A stretch of DNA of 64,000 nt from CBDDGJ01 sp965227805 (GTDB lineage Bacteria > Pseudomonadota > Alphaproteobacteria > RS24): assembly GCA_965227805.1 (NCBI GenBank), contig CBDDGJ010000004.1, forward strand, positions 186,001 to 250,000. The letters run 5' to 3'. Both the position numbers and the translations under genes were made by a program. The notes beneath the pieces were generated by a model. The model searched no databases and was not told where the DNA came from. It was given only the letters and a program-made list of their open reading frames with translations. This document shows positions 52,375-61,421 of the stretch, piece by piece. Position 1 is the first letter of the stretch, and each line of letters opens with the position of its first letter.

Positions 52375-53172
52375 TTAAACTGTAAACTCCAGGCTATCAT
52401 AAGCGGGAATAATATGTGTCGGTAAGGATGCGGCGAGTGTGTCATAATCCATATCAATATGCAGATTGGTTAAAATGGCGCGTTTGGGCTTAAATTGATC
52501 GATAAGCGCAAGCGTTTTTTCAAGGTGTAAATGGGTGGGGTGTGGTTCATAACGCAAAGCATCAATAACCCAGCAGGAAAGCTCTGAAACAGCAGTATAA
52601 CTTTCTACGGGTAAATCGCTTATATCCGGGGTATAGGCCGTGTCGCCGATACGAAAGCCCAGCGCGTCAATGCGTCCATGGTGCACAAGAAAGGGGTGAA
52701 ATTGAATAGCCCCCCCTTCCCCTTCAATATTTATTGGCGTGTTTTGGGCAGTAATAAGATTGGCAGTTAGAACAGAGGGATAGATTGAATTTTTATGCTG
52801 TTCAAAGCAATAGGCAAAACGCGCGGTGAGCGTCTGGCTGGTTGCGGCATCCATCCATACATTTATGCGTCTTTTTTGTGCATAAACCAGCGCGCGTATA
52901 TCATCTATACCATGGGTTTGGTCGGCATGATCATGTGTGTATAAAATACCATCCAGGCTGTTTATACCTGCATCGAGTAATTGTGCCCGCATATCGGGCG
53001 ATGTATCAATAAGAACGCTTGTTTCGCCTTGCGTGCCTTTGCGCCTTATGAGAAGCGAACAGCGCGTGCGTCTGTTTTTATCATTTTTCGGGTCGCATGC
53101 CCCCCAGTCGCCGTTAATGCGCGGCACGCCGCCAGAAGAGCCACAGCCTAATATACGAAATTGTAACTGCAT
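52375..53172 (-). CDS. PhnP/YcbJ-like metallo-beta-lactamase-fold hydrolase
   Basis: A 265-residue MBL-fold phosphodiesterase-type protein. It has the motif T-H-D-H-A-D-Q-T-H-G-I near residue 79, further histidines in F-L-V-H-H-G and I-L-T-N-L-H-I-D-M-D-Y near the end, and the N-terminal G-C-G-S-S-G-G-V-P-R-I-N-G-D-W-G segment with cysteines, as in PhnP. The cellular substrate is unknown. ATG 53172 is chosen over a GTG one codon earlier. It follows tatD by 5 bp, the usual alphaproteobacterial pairing. Confidence 0.9.
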   Translation of the reverse strand: MQLQFRILGCGSSGGVPRINGDWGACDPKNDKNRRTRCSLLIRRKGTQGETSVLIDTSPDMRAQLLDAGINSLDGILYTHDHADQTHGIDDIRALVYAQKRRINVWMDAATSQTLTARFAYCFEQHKNSIYPSVLTANLITAQNTPINIEGEGGAIQFHPFLVHHGRIDALGFRIGDTAYTPDISDLPVESYTAVSELSCWVIDALRYEPHPTHLHLEKTLALIDQFKPKRAILTNLHIDMDYDTLAASLPTHIIPAYDSLEFTV

Positions 53173-53177
53173 CACCC

Positions 53178-53951
53178 CTATTCCGCTTTGCTAAAGAGAC
53201 GGTAAAAATTCTGTGTGGTGGCAGTATATAAGTCTTGGGTAGATACATCTTTGAGTTCTGCAAGATAATCGGCTGTATGCACCACGAAAGAGGGCTCATT
53301 GCGCGCACCGCGATGCGGCACAGGGGCAAGAAAGGGCGCATCGGTTTCCACAAGCAGACGGTCTAGCGGAATATGCTTGAGTGTATCGCGTAAGGCTTGT
53401 GCGTTTTTGAACGTCACAATGCCGGAAACGGAAATATAAAACCCGATATTTAAGGCGCGCCATGCTAACGCATCACTTGCGGTAAAGCAATGGATAAGGC
53501 CGGGAAAAGCCCCCTGCTCCATTTCCTCTTCTAAAATGGCGCATGTATCTTCATCTGCATTGCGCGTATGCACAATAAGCGGTAATTGGGTTTTGCGGCT
53601 TGCGGCAATATGCGCGCGAAATTGCTCTTGTTGTATGCGTTTGGGGCTATTTTCATAAAAATAATCCAGCCCCGTCTCGCCAATGCCGATAACTTTCTTA
53701 TGGTTAGCAAGGGCGACAATATCATCGCATTGCGCCAGCGCTTCATTTTCGGCTTCATGCGGGTGCGTGCCGATTGTGCACATAATATCGGGATAAGTTT
53801 CGGCCAAGCTGATAATCTCTTGTGCTTTGCTTAGCTTGGTTGAAATGGTGAGCATACGCTCTACACCCGCCGCACGCGCGTTGGCGATCACCGCATCGCG
53901 GTCTTTATCATAATCGGGAAAGTCTAAATGGCAATGGCTATCAATAAGCAT
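53178..53951 (-). CDS. tatD: TatD family deoxyribonuclease
   Basis: TatD is a metal-dependent DNase of the amidohydrolase fold. The 257-residue product begins with the D-S-H-C-H-L-D metal motif. It has G-I-G-E-T-G-L-D-Y-F near residue 87, H-T-R-N-A-D-E near 127, H-C-F-T near 152 and E-T-D-A-P-F-L near 202. In many relatives it follows metG directly. Confidence 0.94.
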   Translation of the reverse strand: MLIDSHCHLDFPDYDKDRDAVIANARAAGVERMLTISTKLSKAQEIISLAETYPDIMCTIGTHPHEAENEALAQCDDIVALANHKKVIGIGETGLDYFYENSPKRIQQEQFRAHIAASRKTQLPLIVHTRNADEDTCAILEEEMEQGAFPGLIHCFTASDALAWRALNIGFYISVSGIVTFKNAQALRDTLKHIPLDRLLVETDAPFLAPVPHRGARNEPSFVVHTADYLAELKDVSTQDLYTATTQNFYRLFSKAE

Positions 53952-53960
53952 AAATATATC

Positions 53961-54737
53961 TCATATATATTGACCATCATCGACAGTAATAAGCGTGCCG
54001 GTCATCCCGCGCCCTGCAGCGCCTGCAAGTAAGAGTAAGGCGCCGTCTAAATCGGCTTTTTCGCCCAAACGCCTGCGCGGCCAGCTATTGATTTGCTTTT
54101 TACCGCCTTCTGTTTCCCACCAGAAATCATTGATTTCAGTTGCGATATAGCCCGGGCAAATGGCATTGACATTGATATGGTAACGCGCCCATTCACGCGC
54201 AAGCCCCTTTGTCATCATGGCAAGGGCAGCTTTGGACATACAATAAGGCGTAATGCCCGGTAAAACCCGATAACTCCCGACCGAAGCAATATTGATAATG
54301 CGCCCTTCACTCTTTCGCGCAATCATGCGCCGCGCAGCCTCTCGCGCCAGAAAAAAGGGCGCGGTCATATTGGTATCAATAATTTGCTGATATTCCGCAG
54401 GGCTTATTTCATGGGCCGGCTTGGTGATATTCATGCCTGCATTATTCACCAGAATATCAACCGGCATATGGGCGGCCTCTGCAGCAACAAAAACAGCTTC
54501 AATAGACTCTGCTTTGGTAACATCTAATTCATAGGGTAATATGTGCGTATTATATGCGTTAAGCTCGGTTTTCAAATTTTCCAGCCTATCCATACGGCGC
54601 GCGGCAATGATAATATTTGCCCCGGCAGCAGCTAAAATATGTGCAAAGCGTTCGCCAAAGCCAGAACTTGCACCTGTAATAAGTGCAGTTTTTCCGCTTA
54701 AGTCATAGTAATCTTTTATATTTACACTATCTGTCAT
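53961..54737 (-). CDS. Short-chain dehydrogenase/reductase
   Basis: A 258-residue SDR with the cofactor motif T-G-A-S-S-G-F-G near residue 21, N-N-A-G near 97, catalytic Ser near 153, and Y-C-M-S-K near 166. It probably oxidises or reduces a hydroxyl/keto group using NAD(P); candidates are 3-hydroxyacyl-CoA or polyol substrates. GGAGG lies before the start. Its neighbours on one side are DNA and tRNA genes and on the other a group of acyl-CoA genes, so the pathway is uncertain. Confidence 0.88.
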   Translation of the reverse strand: MTDSVNIKDYYDLSGKTALITGASSGFGERFAHILAAAGANIIIAARRMDRLENLKTELNAYNTHILPYELDVTKAESIEAVFVAAEAAHMPVDILVNNAGMNITKPAHEISPAEYQQIIDTNMTAPFFLAREAARRMIARKSEGRIINIASVGSYRVLPGITPYCMSKAALAMMTKGLAREWARYHINVNAICPGYIATEINDFWWETEGGKKQINSWPRRRLGEKADLDGALLLLAGAAGRGMTGTLITVDDGQYI

Positions 54738-54809
54738 ATTGCCTCCATGCAGAAATTATATCATAGTTACGCCTATTCGTAGATATAAGCTACCCATAGG
54801 CATAAAATT

Positions 54810-55487
54810 ATGACAGATACCAAACCTCTTTTGCAAATTGATATTATTTCCGATGTGATTTGTCCCTGGTGCTTTATCGGCAAGCGCAAGCTGGATATGG
54901 TGTTGTCGCAATTACAAGATTATCGGGTTAATCTTATTTGGCGTCCGTTTCAGCTTAACCCGCATATGCCTGATGCGGGACGCGATTATAAGCAGCAAAT
55001 GCAGGCGAAATTTGGCGAAATAGCCGGGCGTGCCATGCGTGAAAACCTTATCAGTGTTGCGCAGGGAACGGGGATCAGTTTTAACTTTGAAAAAATCACC
55101 CGCATTCCCAATACACTTAACGCGCACCGGCTTATACGCTGGGCGGCACCGGCAGGGGCGCAGCATCATGTAGCAGAGGCTTTGTTTTCTGCTTATTTCG
55201 AGCATGGGCAGGATGTGGGTGATAAAAACACCTTATGCGCCATTGCCGAACAAAACGGGCTTGATGTCGCGTCTATAGAGGCCATGCTGGATAGCGCGCA
55301 GGATATTCAGGCCATTAGAGAGGATGATGCTGCAGCACGTGATATGGGGGTGGCGGGTGTGCCAACCATTTTGGTGGGGGGAAGGTTTCTGCTTTCCGGT
55401 GCGCAAGAACCGGAAACGATTATACGCTTTTTCACGCGTGCACTTGAAAAATTGCAAAAGCAGACGGAAACTTCTAAACATGCATAA
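54810..55487 (+). CDS. DsbA-family oxidoreductase, FrnE-like
   Basis: A 225-residue thioredoxin-fold protein of the FrnE/2-hydroxychromene-2-carboxylate isomerase type. It has the C-P-W-C redox motif near residue 18, an inserted helical domain, and G-V-P-T-I near 187 with the cis-proline. There is no signal peptide, so it acts in the cytoplasm. FrnE relatives are implicated in oxidative stress resistance. The tiny lipoprotein gene starts inside its last codons. Confidence 0.9.
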   Translation: MTDTKPLLQIDIISDVICPWCFIGKRKLDMVLSQLQDYRVNLIWRPFQLNPHMPDAGRDYKQQMQAKFGEIAGRAMRENLISVAQGTGISFNFEKITRIPNTLNAHRLIRWAAPAGAQHHVAEALFSAYFEHGQDVGDKNTLCAIAEQNGLDVASIEAMLDSAQDIQAIREDDAAARDMGVAGVPTILVGGRFLLSGAQEPETIIRFFTRALEKLQKQTETSKHA

Positions 55488-55611
55488 ATTATGCATAATG
55501 TTGTTTCTGACTATGTTTAGTGTTAGCGGGTGCAGTGCCTGTTATATGGGGCATAATATTCGCGTATGCGCGCCGCATATCCCCCTGCCTACACCACAAG
55601 CTGGCAAATAA
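55480..55611 (+). CDS. Tiny putative lipoprotein (43 residues)
   Basis: This short frame starts at ATG 55480 within the last codons of the FrnE-like gene. It encodes a positively charged, hydrophobic N-terminus ending in a lipobox V-S-G-C (Cys near 16), then a short mature part with two more cysteines and a proline-rich end. The lipobox and translational coupling support a real lipoprotein, but so short a frame could be chance. It is followed 5 bp later by an acyl-CoA dehydrogenase start. Confidence 0.5.
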   Translation: MHKLCIMLFLTMFSVSGCSACYMGHNIRVCAPHIPLPTPQAGK

Positions 55612-55616
55612 ATCCT

Positions 55617-56756
55617 ATGCAAAGTTTTCATGTCGAAGCGGTTCACCTACCCCCTGAGGTAGAAAAAACCCGCAAAGATATTCGCAGTTTTTTAGCATAT
55701 TATAAGGATGCATGGGCGCCACAAAAGCGGGTTAATTCTTGGTCTGTGGGCGATGCGGCATTTAGCGCCGCTTTAGGTGATGCAGGCTTTATCGGCATGG
55801 TGTGGCCAAAGCATTATGGCGGGCATGAGAAAAATGCGCTTGAGCGCTATGTGGTGCTTGAGGAATTACTTGCTGCTGGTGCGCCGGTTGGCGCGCATTG
55901 GATTGCTGATAGGCAAAGCGGGCCTTTATTATTACGCTATGGTTCAGAAAAGTTACGTCGTGCCTATTTGCCTGACATGGCACGCGGCAGGCTTTATGCG
56001 TGTATCGGACTTAGCGAGCCTAATGCGGGTTCGGATTTGGCCAGCGTGCGCACGCACGCACATTGCGTAGGCGAAAGCTGGATTATAAATGGACAAAAAA
56101 TCTGGACCAGCGGCGCGCATCGGGCACATATTATGATTGCGCTGGTGCGGACGCAAAAAGGCTCTTCACGTAATCAGGGCCTGTCGCAAGTCCTCATTCC
56201 GATGGACACGCCAGGTGTGCGTGTGCGTCCGATTATTGATCTGGCAGGCGGGCATGATTTTAATGAAGTGTTTTTTGAAAATGTGCGCGTGCCGCAGGAA
56301 AATCTTTTGGGCGTAGAGGGCGAAGGATGGGCGCAAGCGACGGCAGAGCTTTCCCTGGAGCGCGCAGGGCCAGAGCGATATTTATCTGCTTTTCCACTTT
56401 TGGCAGAGCTTATCCGCCACAATCAAACACATCCCCATGCGCGCCTGACGGCCTTAATCGGCAATTTATCCGCACAATTATGGACCTTGCGGCATATGTC
56501 TTTATCTGTCGCAGTGAAAATGAACCGTGGCGAAGACCCGGCGCATGAAGCGGTTATGGTCAAAGATTTGGGTAATAAATTTGAACAGGATATTCCACAA
56601 CTTATACATGCGATTTTGGGGCTTGATTTACACGGTGACGATGCGCTTGCGGCCATGCTTGTTCAGCTTTTGCAGATGTCTCCCTCTTTTTCATTGCGTG
56701 GGGGCACGCGCGAGATTTTACGCGGTATTATTGCACGCGGATTGGGGCTTAGATGA
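55617..56756 (+). CDS. Acyl-CoA dehydrogenase (catalytic-type subunit)
   Basis: A 379-residue acyl-CoA dehydrogenase. Features are G-L-S-E-P-N-A-G-S-D-L near residue 128, I-N-G-Q-K-I-W-T-S near 153, and a C-terminal G-G-T-R-E-I-L-R-G. A Glu in L-S-L-E-R-A-G near 245 fits the isovaleryl-type base position, so it is probably active. The start at 55617 is chosen because the longer frame would overlap the lipoprotein gene. It overlaps the next gene by 4 bp (ATGA); the partner is shorter and lacks the base, which suggests a hetero-oligomer. Confidence 0.87.
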   Translation: MQSFHVEAVHLPPEVEKTRKDIRSFLAYYKDAWAPQKRVNSWSVGDAAFSAALGDAGFIGMVWPKHYGGHEKNALERYVVLEELLAAGAPVGAHWIADRQSGPLLLRYGSEKLRRAYLPDMARGRLYACIGLSEPNAGSDLASVRTHAHCVGESWIINGQKIWTSGAHRAHIMIALVRTQKGSSRNQGLSQVLIPMDTPGVRVRPIIDLAGGHDFNEVFFENVRVPQENLLGVEGEGWAQATAELSLERAGPERYLSAFPLLAELIRHNQTHPHARLTALIGNLSAQLWTLRHMSLSVAVKMNRGEDPAHEAVMVKDLGNKFEQDIPQLIHAILGLDLHGDDALAAMLVQLLQMSPSFSLRGGTREILRGIIARGLGLR

Positions 56757-57721
56757 GTGAAGCGCGCACATTGCTGATTGCTATGGCCGAGCGCCTCTTT
56801 GCGGATATCGCTCAAAATCCGTTTGATGTGCAGCAACGCAAAATAGATGAGAGCGGGCTGGCGCTTTTATTGGTGCCAGAGGCGAAGGGCGGCTTTGGTG
56901 GCAGCTGGCATGATGCCTATTTCCTATTTCGGTTAGCCGGATTTCATGCGTTAGATTTTCCACTTTGTGAATTGATTATTGCCCAGTTTTGCTGCGGGCA
57001 AACAAGCGATACCCTCATTATGCCTGCCTTGCATTGTGACGGTAAGGCGGATGGCACGCGTTTCTCAGGAACATTGACTGTGCCATATGGTCATCAGCCC
57101 GATTATATTATCGGTTATAATGAAACAGATATAGTCATGCTTGCTGCGGGTGATGGCAAGATAGCCCGCAAGAAAAATATTGCCGGCGAGCCACGTGATA
57201 TTATTTCTTTTCAAACAGCACACTACACAAAATTACCAAAACCGCCCTTCCCGCTTTCAGATATGTTATGTCTGGCACGCTGTGCTCAAATTGCCGGTGC
57301 ACTTGATGCGGCATTAGCGTTATCTGTAGACTATGTCAATCAGCGCGAACAATTTGGTAGACCTTTGGCAAAGTTTCAAGCGGTGCAACAATCGCTTGCC
57401 GAATTTGCGCTGGAGGCCGCTGCGGCTAATAATGCGGCTATGGCAGCGTTTCAGGCTGCTGAAACAGGGACGCTTGATTTTGCTGTGGGTGCCGCAAAAT
57501 TACGCGCCAATATGGCCGCTGGCGAAGGCGCGCGCATTGCGCATCAGGTGCATGGTGCAATGGGCTTTACACAAGATTATGCCTTGCACCCTTTAAGCAA
57601 AAGATTATGGGCATGGCGGGCAGAATGTGGCACAGATGCGGTTTGGGAACATCATTTGGGCACACAGATTTGCACGACACTATCTGCCGATACTATGTGG
57701 GATTTTATCGTTAGGCAATAA
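56753..57721 (+). CDS. Acyl-CoA dehydrogenase-like small subunit
   Basis: A 322-residue, short acyl-CoA dehydrogenase homologue. The C-terminal helical domain is recognisable (N-Q-R-E-Q-F-G-R-P-L-A-K-F-Q near residue 197 and Q-V-H-G-A-M-G-F-T near 263). Neither general-base position is visible, and the N-terminal domain is reduced compared with the usual 380 residues. It is translationally coupled to the preceding catalytic-type gene, so it is most likely the non-catalytic subunit of a two-component dehydrogenase. Its end overlaps the convergent 590-residue gene by 11 bp. Confidence 0.83.
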   Translation: MSEARTLLIAMAERLFADIAQNPFDVQQRKIDESGLALLLVPEAKGGFGGSWHDAYFLFRLAGFHALDFPLCELIIAQFCCGQTSDTLIMPALHCDGKADGTRFSGTLTVPYGHQPDYIIGYNETDIVMLAAGDGKIARKKNIAGEPRDIISFQTAHYTKLPKPPFPLSDMLCLARCAQIAGALDAALALSVDYVNQREQFGRPLAKFQAVQQSLAEFALEAAAANNAAMAAFQAAETGTLDFAVGAAKLRANMAAGEGARIAHQVHGAMGFTQDYALHPLSKRLWAWRAECGTDAVWEHHLGTQICTTLSADTMWDFIVRQ

Positions 57722-59483
57722 AACTCTCAAAACCTAACGCATCAGCCAATGAGCCCGCTGTAATTGCCGTTGCAAACCCTTTATGTGTGCTTAAAAAATT
57801 AAGCGCGAAAAAATGCGCACTGGTTATTTTGCGTGTGGAAAAATTGCTTGTATTTTGCATACAGGCAAGCCCGCCACGTGCAAGATAATGTCCCCCGGCA
57901 CACAGCGCAAATAAACGCAAATAAGGGGTTGCCCCTGTCATGGCAGCTTTTTGATTGCCGCTCTTTAATTGTGTAAGTAGCCATGTATTTACATCGCATA
58001 ATGTATCCAGTGCATCATCGAGCTGCTTGCCCGTTTGGCTTAATAAAGCATGGTTACTTTTGCGGCATTGCCGAGCTGTTTCGCGCATTTCATCGATAAA
58101 GCTCTGGGCAATGGCACCGTCTTTTAATGGGAGTTTGCGCCCGACTAAATCCATTGCCTGAATGCCATTTGTGCCTTCATAAATTGTAAGAATACGGGCA
58201 TCACGCACAAATTGCGCCGCACCGGTTTCTTCCATAAACCCCATGCCGCCATGAATATTCACCCCAATTGCAGCCACCTCATTGGCTATATCGGTGGAAA
58301 ACGCCTTGGAAAGCGGCGTAAGCAAATCATTCTTTAACTTTGCGTGTTCATCCTTTTGGCTATGTGCCATATCGGCCATAATGGCATTTTCATAGCAAAG
58401 CGCACGCGCTGCATCGGTTAGGCACCGCATGGTCATGAGGCTGCGTTGTATATCCGGATGTGCAATAATGGAAACAGCATTATGATCCGTTTTTGCGGCA
58501 TCTATGGCGCGGCCTTGTTTGCGTTCCCGGGCATAATGAAAGGCTTTTTGTGTCGCCGCCTCGGCAATGCCCACGCCTTGCAAGCCCACATGCAAACGCG
58601 CATTATTCATCATGGTGAACATGCAGGCCATGCCTTTTCCTTCTGCGCCGATAAGCCAACCTGTTGCGCCCCCAGTTTCACCAAAGGCCATGACACAAGT
58701 GGGGCTTGCATGAATACCCAGTTTTTGTTCAAGCCCGATACAGCGCACATCGTTACGCGCGCCAAGCGTGCCATCTTCTTGCACAAAAAATTTCGGCACG
58801 ACAAATAAAGAAATACCCTTTGTGCCGGCAGGTGCCTCGGGCGTGCGGGCAAGCACAAGATGAATAATATTCTCTGCCATATCATGATCGCCATAAGTGA
58901 TGAAAATTTTTGTGCCGGTAATTTTATAACTGCCATCTGTTTGCGGTATGGCTTTGGTTTTAATCGCACCAACATCTGAGCCCGCTTGCGGTTCGGTTAG
59001 ATTCATTGTTGCCGACCACGCACCGCTTACGACTTTGTGTAAATATTTTTGCTTTTGCTCTTCGCTCGCATGTGCGGATAAAGCCTCCATACCGCCATTG
59101 GACAGCATGGGGCAAAGCTGAAAGCTAATATTGCTATTCATCATTTCGGTAACGGCATTTGAAAGCGCAAGCGGTAGGCCTTGTCCGCCATATTCGCTTG
59201 GTGCGGCAAGGGTTGACCAGCCGCTTGCAACATAGTGTTGATAGGCTTGTGTAAACTCCGCCGGCATATGGACGCCTTCATCTGTAAGCTGCGGGTGCTT
59301 GCGATCGCCAAGACGGTTTAGCGGCGCAATAATATCATCGGCAAATTTTGCCGCTTCTGTCAAAATAGCATCCAGTAAATCTGTGCTTAAATCCGGATAT
59401 GCCCCGCTTTCAATGAGCCGTTCAAAGCCCGCTTCCTGGTGCAATGCGAATTTAATTTCTTCCACCGGTGCCTGATAATCCAT
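57711..59483 (-). CDS. Long acyl-CoA dehydrogenase with C-terminal extension domain
   Basis: A 590-residue acyl-CoA dehydrogenase of the class with an extra C-terminal domain (PF12806-like), also seen in DmdC (3-methylmercaptopropionyl-CoA dehydrogenase) and some long-chain enzymes. Motifs: N-L-T-E-P-Q-A-G-S-D-V near residue 156, K-I-F-I-T-Y-G near 185, and the catalytic Glu in T-I-Y-E-G-T-N-G-I-Q near 438. The DMSP role cannot be told from general fatty-acid oxidation by sequence inspection alone, so I leave the substrate open. Confidence 0.88.
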   Translation of the reverse strand: MDYQAPVEEIKFALHQEAGFERLIESGAYPDLSTDLLDAILTEAAKFADDIIAPLNRLGDRKHPQLTDEGVHMPAEFTQAYQHYVASGWSTLAAPSEYGGQGLPLALSNAVTEMMNSNISFQLCPMLSNGGMEALSAHASEEQKQKYLHKVVSGAWSATMNLTEPQAGSDVGAIKTKAIPQTDGSYKITGTKIFITYGDHDMAENIIHLVLARTPEAPAGTKGISLFVVPKFFVQEDGTLGARNDVRCIGLEQKLGIHASPTCVMAFGETGGATGWLIGAEGKGMACMFTMMNNARLHVGLQGVGIAEAATQKAFHYARERKQGRAIDAAKTDHNAVSIIAHPDIQRSLMTMRCLTDAARALCYENAIMADMAHSQKDEHAKLKNDLLTPLSKAFSTDIANEVAAIGVNIHGGMGFMEETGAAQFVRDARILTIYEGTNGIQAMDLVGRKLPLKDGAIAQSFIDEMRETARQCRKSNHALLSQTGKQLDDALDTLCDVNTWLLTQLKSGNQKAAMTGATPYLRLFALCAGGHYLARGGLACMQNTSNFSTRKITSAHFFALNFLSTHKGFATAITAGSLADALGFESFIA

Positions 59484-59567
59484 CTTACGCCCCTATTTTG
59501 TTTGCTTGTCTATGTGATCGTTTTGATTTATACAATTTTTATCTTTGAACACGCAAGGGGGAAAGAC

Positions 59568-60185
59568 ATGATTGCCCGCGAAAATGGGTATGGATTGGCA
59601 AAACCGGCACTGAAATACTGGGTGACAGGTGCGATGCTTGTATCGATTATTGGGCTTTATGCGAGTTTTGCCCAATCTGCTACTGTGGCGGATTATCGTT
59701 TTTGGACGCGCGTGACGGCACAAATTTCCTTTATCTATTTCATATTAAGCTATGCCGCTGCGCCGTTTTATCAGTTAAGCCAAAACCCCCTATTTGATTT
59801 TTTGCGGCGGCATAGACGCAATAGCGGGCTTGGCTTTGCCTTTACGCATAGTGTGCATTTAATCGCGCTTATCTTATATATGCAGCGTAGTGATGAGACG
59901 CTTTCACTTACTGTTTGGATTGGTGGTGGAGGCCTTTATGTTCTTATGTATCTTATGGCCTTTACCTCTAATGATGCTGCGATAAGGCGTTTGGGGCTTA
60001 AAAAATGGCGTATTGTTCATACAATCGGCGCGCATGTTTTGGCTTTTGTATTTTTTGTCTCTTTTATGGGTAAGGCGATGACTGAGCCGGTTGAGATAAA
60101 ATATTATGGCTTTTTGGGTGCGATTACGGCGATTATTGCTTTACGGATTATCCAATTCGGGGCAGTCTTAATAAGACGCATATAG
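59568..60185 (+). CDS. Ferric reductase-like transmembrane domain protein
   Basis: A 205-residue membrane protein with about six helices and two histidine pairs suited to bind heme: F-T-H-S-V-H-L-I near residue 88 and W-R-I-V-H-T-I-G-A-H near 146. This resembles the ferric reductase-like/MsrQ family, which passes electrons across the membrane. No MsrP or FAD-binding partner gene adjoins it. The start at 59568 has a GGGGGAAAG site; the longer upstream frame overlaps the opposite gene and is not preferred. Confidence 0.75.
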   Translation: MIARENGYGLAKPALKYWVTGAMLVSIIGLYASFAQSATVADYRFWTRVTAQISFIYFILSYAAAPFYQLSQNPLFDFLRRHRRNSGLGFAFTHSVHLIALILYMQRSDETLSLTVWIGGGGLYVLMYLMAFTSNDAAIRRLGLKKWRIVHTIGAHVLAFVFFVSFMGKAMTEPVEIKYYGFLGAITAIIALRIIQFGAVLIRRI

Positions 60186-60200
60186 CCGATAAATGCGTCT
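60174..60200. terminator. Inverted repeat between convergent genes
   Basis: AGACGCAT and ATGCGTCT, perfect 8-bp arms with an 11-bp loop, overlap the stop of the ferric reductase-like gene and lie just before the end of the CoA-transferase-family gene. Their position suggests a bidirectional terminator, though no T run follows on either strand. Confidence 0.4.
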
Positions 60201-60208
60201 ATGGCGGG

Positions 60209-61342
60209 CTATAATGCGCCCGCTGTCTTTAGGGTATCAATATCAGTTTCACTCAACCCCCACTCTTGTAACACCTCTTCATTATGCTGGCCATTATAAG
60301 GCGGGGGTGATTGAATTTTACTTTGCGTGCGGCTAAAGCGCGGCGCGACATTGGGTTGCATCATACCAAAAGCCTCGGTGATGGTTGCACGGTCTTTATT
60401 ATGTGGATGGTGTGCGGCTTCGGCCAAATCCAGAATGGGGGCATAGCAAATATCGGTGCCCCCCATAATTTCATCCCATTCATCACGGGTTTTGGTTTTT
60501 ATAATTGTGCTCAGTTTCTCACGCATAGCCGGCCAATTTTTACGGTCATGCTGATTGGCGAATGCGTCTGCTGGCAAATCTGCCTTTTCGCACAATAAAG
60601 CGTAAAATTGTGGTTCAATAGAGCCGAGTGAAATAAATTTTTCATCTGCCGTTTCATAGACACCATAAAAATGCGCCCCGCCATCAAGCATATTATTTTC
60701 GCGCTCCAAATTCCAGAAGCCTTGCTTGTGCATGGTAAAGAACATGGTCATAAGCGATGTCGCGCCATCTGTCATAGCGCAATCAATCACCTGCCCTTGC
60801 CCTGTGCGTTGCGCTTCGAATAAAGCTGCACATATGCCCATAGCCAGATAAAGCGCGCCGCCACCAAAGTCACCAACTAAATTAAGTGGCGGAATGGGAT
60901 GGTCTTTGGGGCCAATCGCGGCTAAGGCACCGCTTAATGAAATATAATTAATGTCATGCCCTGCGGCTTGTGCCCATGCACCATATTGCCCCCAACCTGT
61001 CATGCGGCCGTAAACTAGTTTCGGGTTTCTTGCCAGGCATATATCCGGCCCTAACCCTAAACGTTCCATCACGCCGGGGCGAAAGCCCTCTTGCAGGGCA
61101 TCGGCTGTTTCAATCAGTTTCAAACAGGTTTCGATCGCTTCGGGTTTTTTCAAATCCAGCGCGATAGAGCGTTTGCCGCGTCCGGCAATATCGAGCGGCA
61201 TATCGGTTGAGCTTTGTGCTGTTTTGCGGTCAATGCGTATAATATCTGCGCCCATATCGGCAAGCAGCATCGCACAAAATGGCCCTGGTCCTATGCCTGC
61301 AAATTCCAGAATTTTAACACCGTTTAGTGGTCCGCTTCCCAT
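60209..61342 (-). CDS. Family III CoA-transferase, alpha-methylacyl-CoA racemase type
   Basis: A 377-residue member of the CaiB/BaiF family. The start L-x-G-V-K-I-L-E-F-A-G-I-G-P-G-P-F is typical of alpha-methylacyl-CoA racemases. The catalytic residues of that group appear present: His in G-H-D-I-N-Y near 126, Asp in V-G-D-F-G-G-G near 156, and Glu in S-I-E-P-Q-F near 238. It would invert the methyl configuration of 2-methylacyl-CoAs before beta-oxidation, which suits the surrounding dehydrogenases. ATG 61342 is chosen because AGGGAG (61352-61357) lies 9 bp upstream; the ATG at 61351 would leave almost no spacing. Confidence 0.88.
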   Translation of the reverse strand: MGSGPLNGVKILEFAGIGPGPFCAMLLADMGADIIRIDRKTAQSSTDMPLDIAGRGKRSIALDLKKPEAIETCLKLIETADALQEGFRPGVMERLGLGPDICLARNPKLVYGRMTGWGQYGAWAQAAGHDINYISLSGALAAIGPKDHPIPPLNLVGDFGGGALYLAMGICAALFEAQRTGQGQVIDCAMTDGATSLMTMFFTMHKQGFWNLERENNMLDGGAHFYGVYETADEKFISLGSIEPQFYALLCEKADLPADAFANQHDRKNWPAMREKLSTIIKTKTRDEWDEIMGGTDICYAPILDLAEAAHHPHNKDRATITEAFGMMQPNVAPRFSRTQSKIQSPPPYNGQHNEEVLQEWGLSETDIDTLKTAGAL

Positions 61343-61421
61343 ATGCTTCATCTCCCTTATGTTCTGATGTTTCTATATGATACCAAAATACGGGCTATGG
61401 CAAGCCTCGATTTATACGCTC

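Noticed and set aside
57711..59483. DmdC (DMSP catabolism) assignment for the long acyl-CoA dehydrogenase
   Set aside because: The size and extra domain fit, but no other DMSP gene is nearby and general long-chain enzymes share the architecture.
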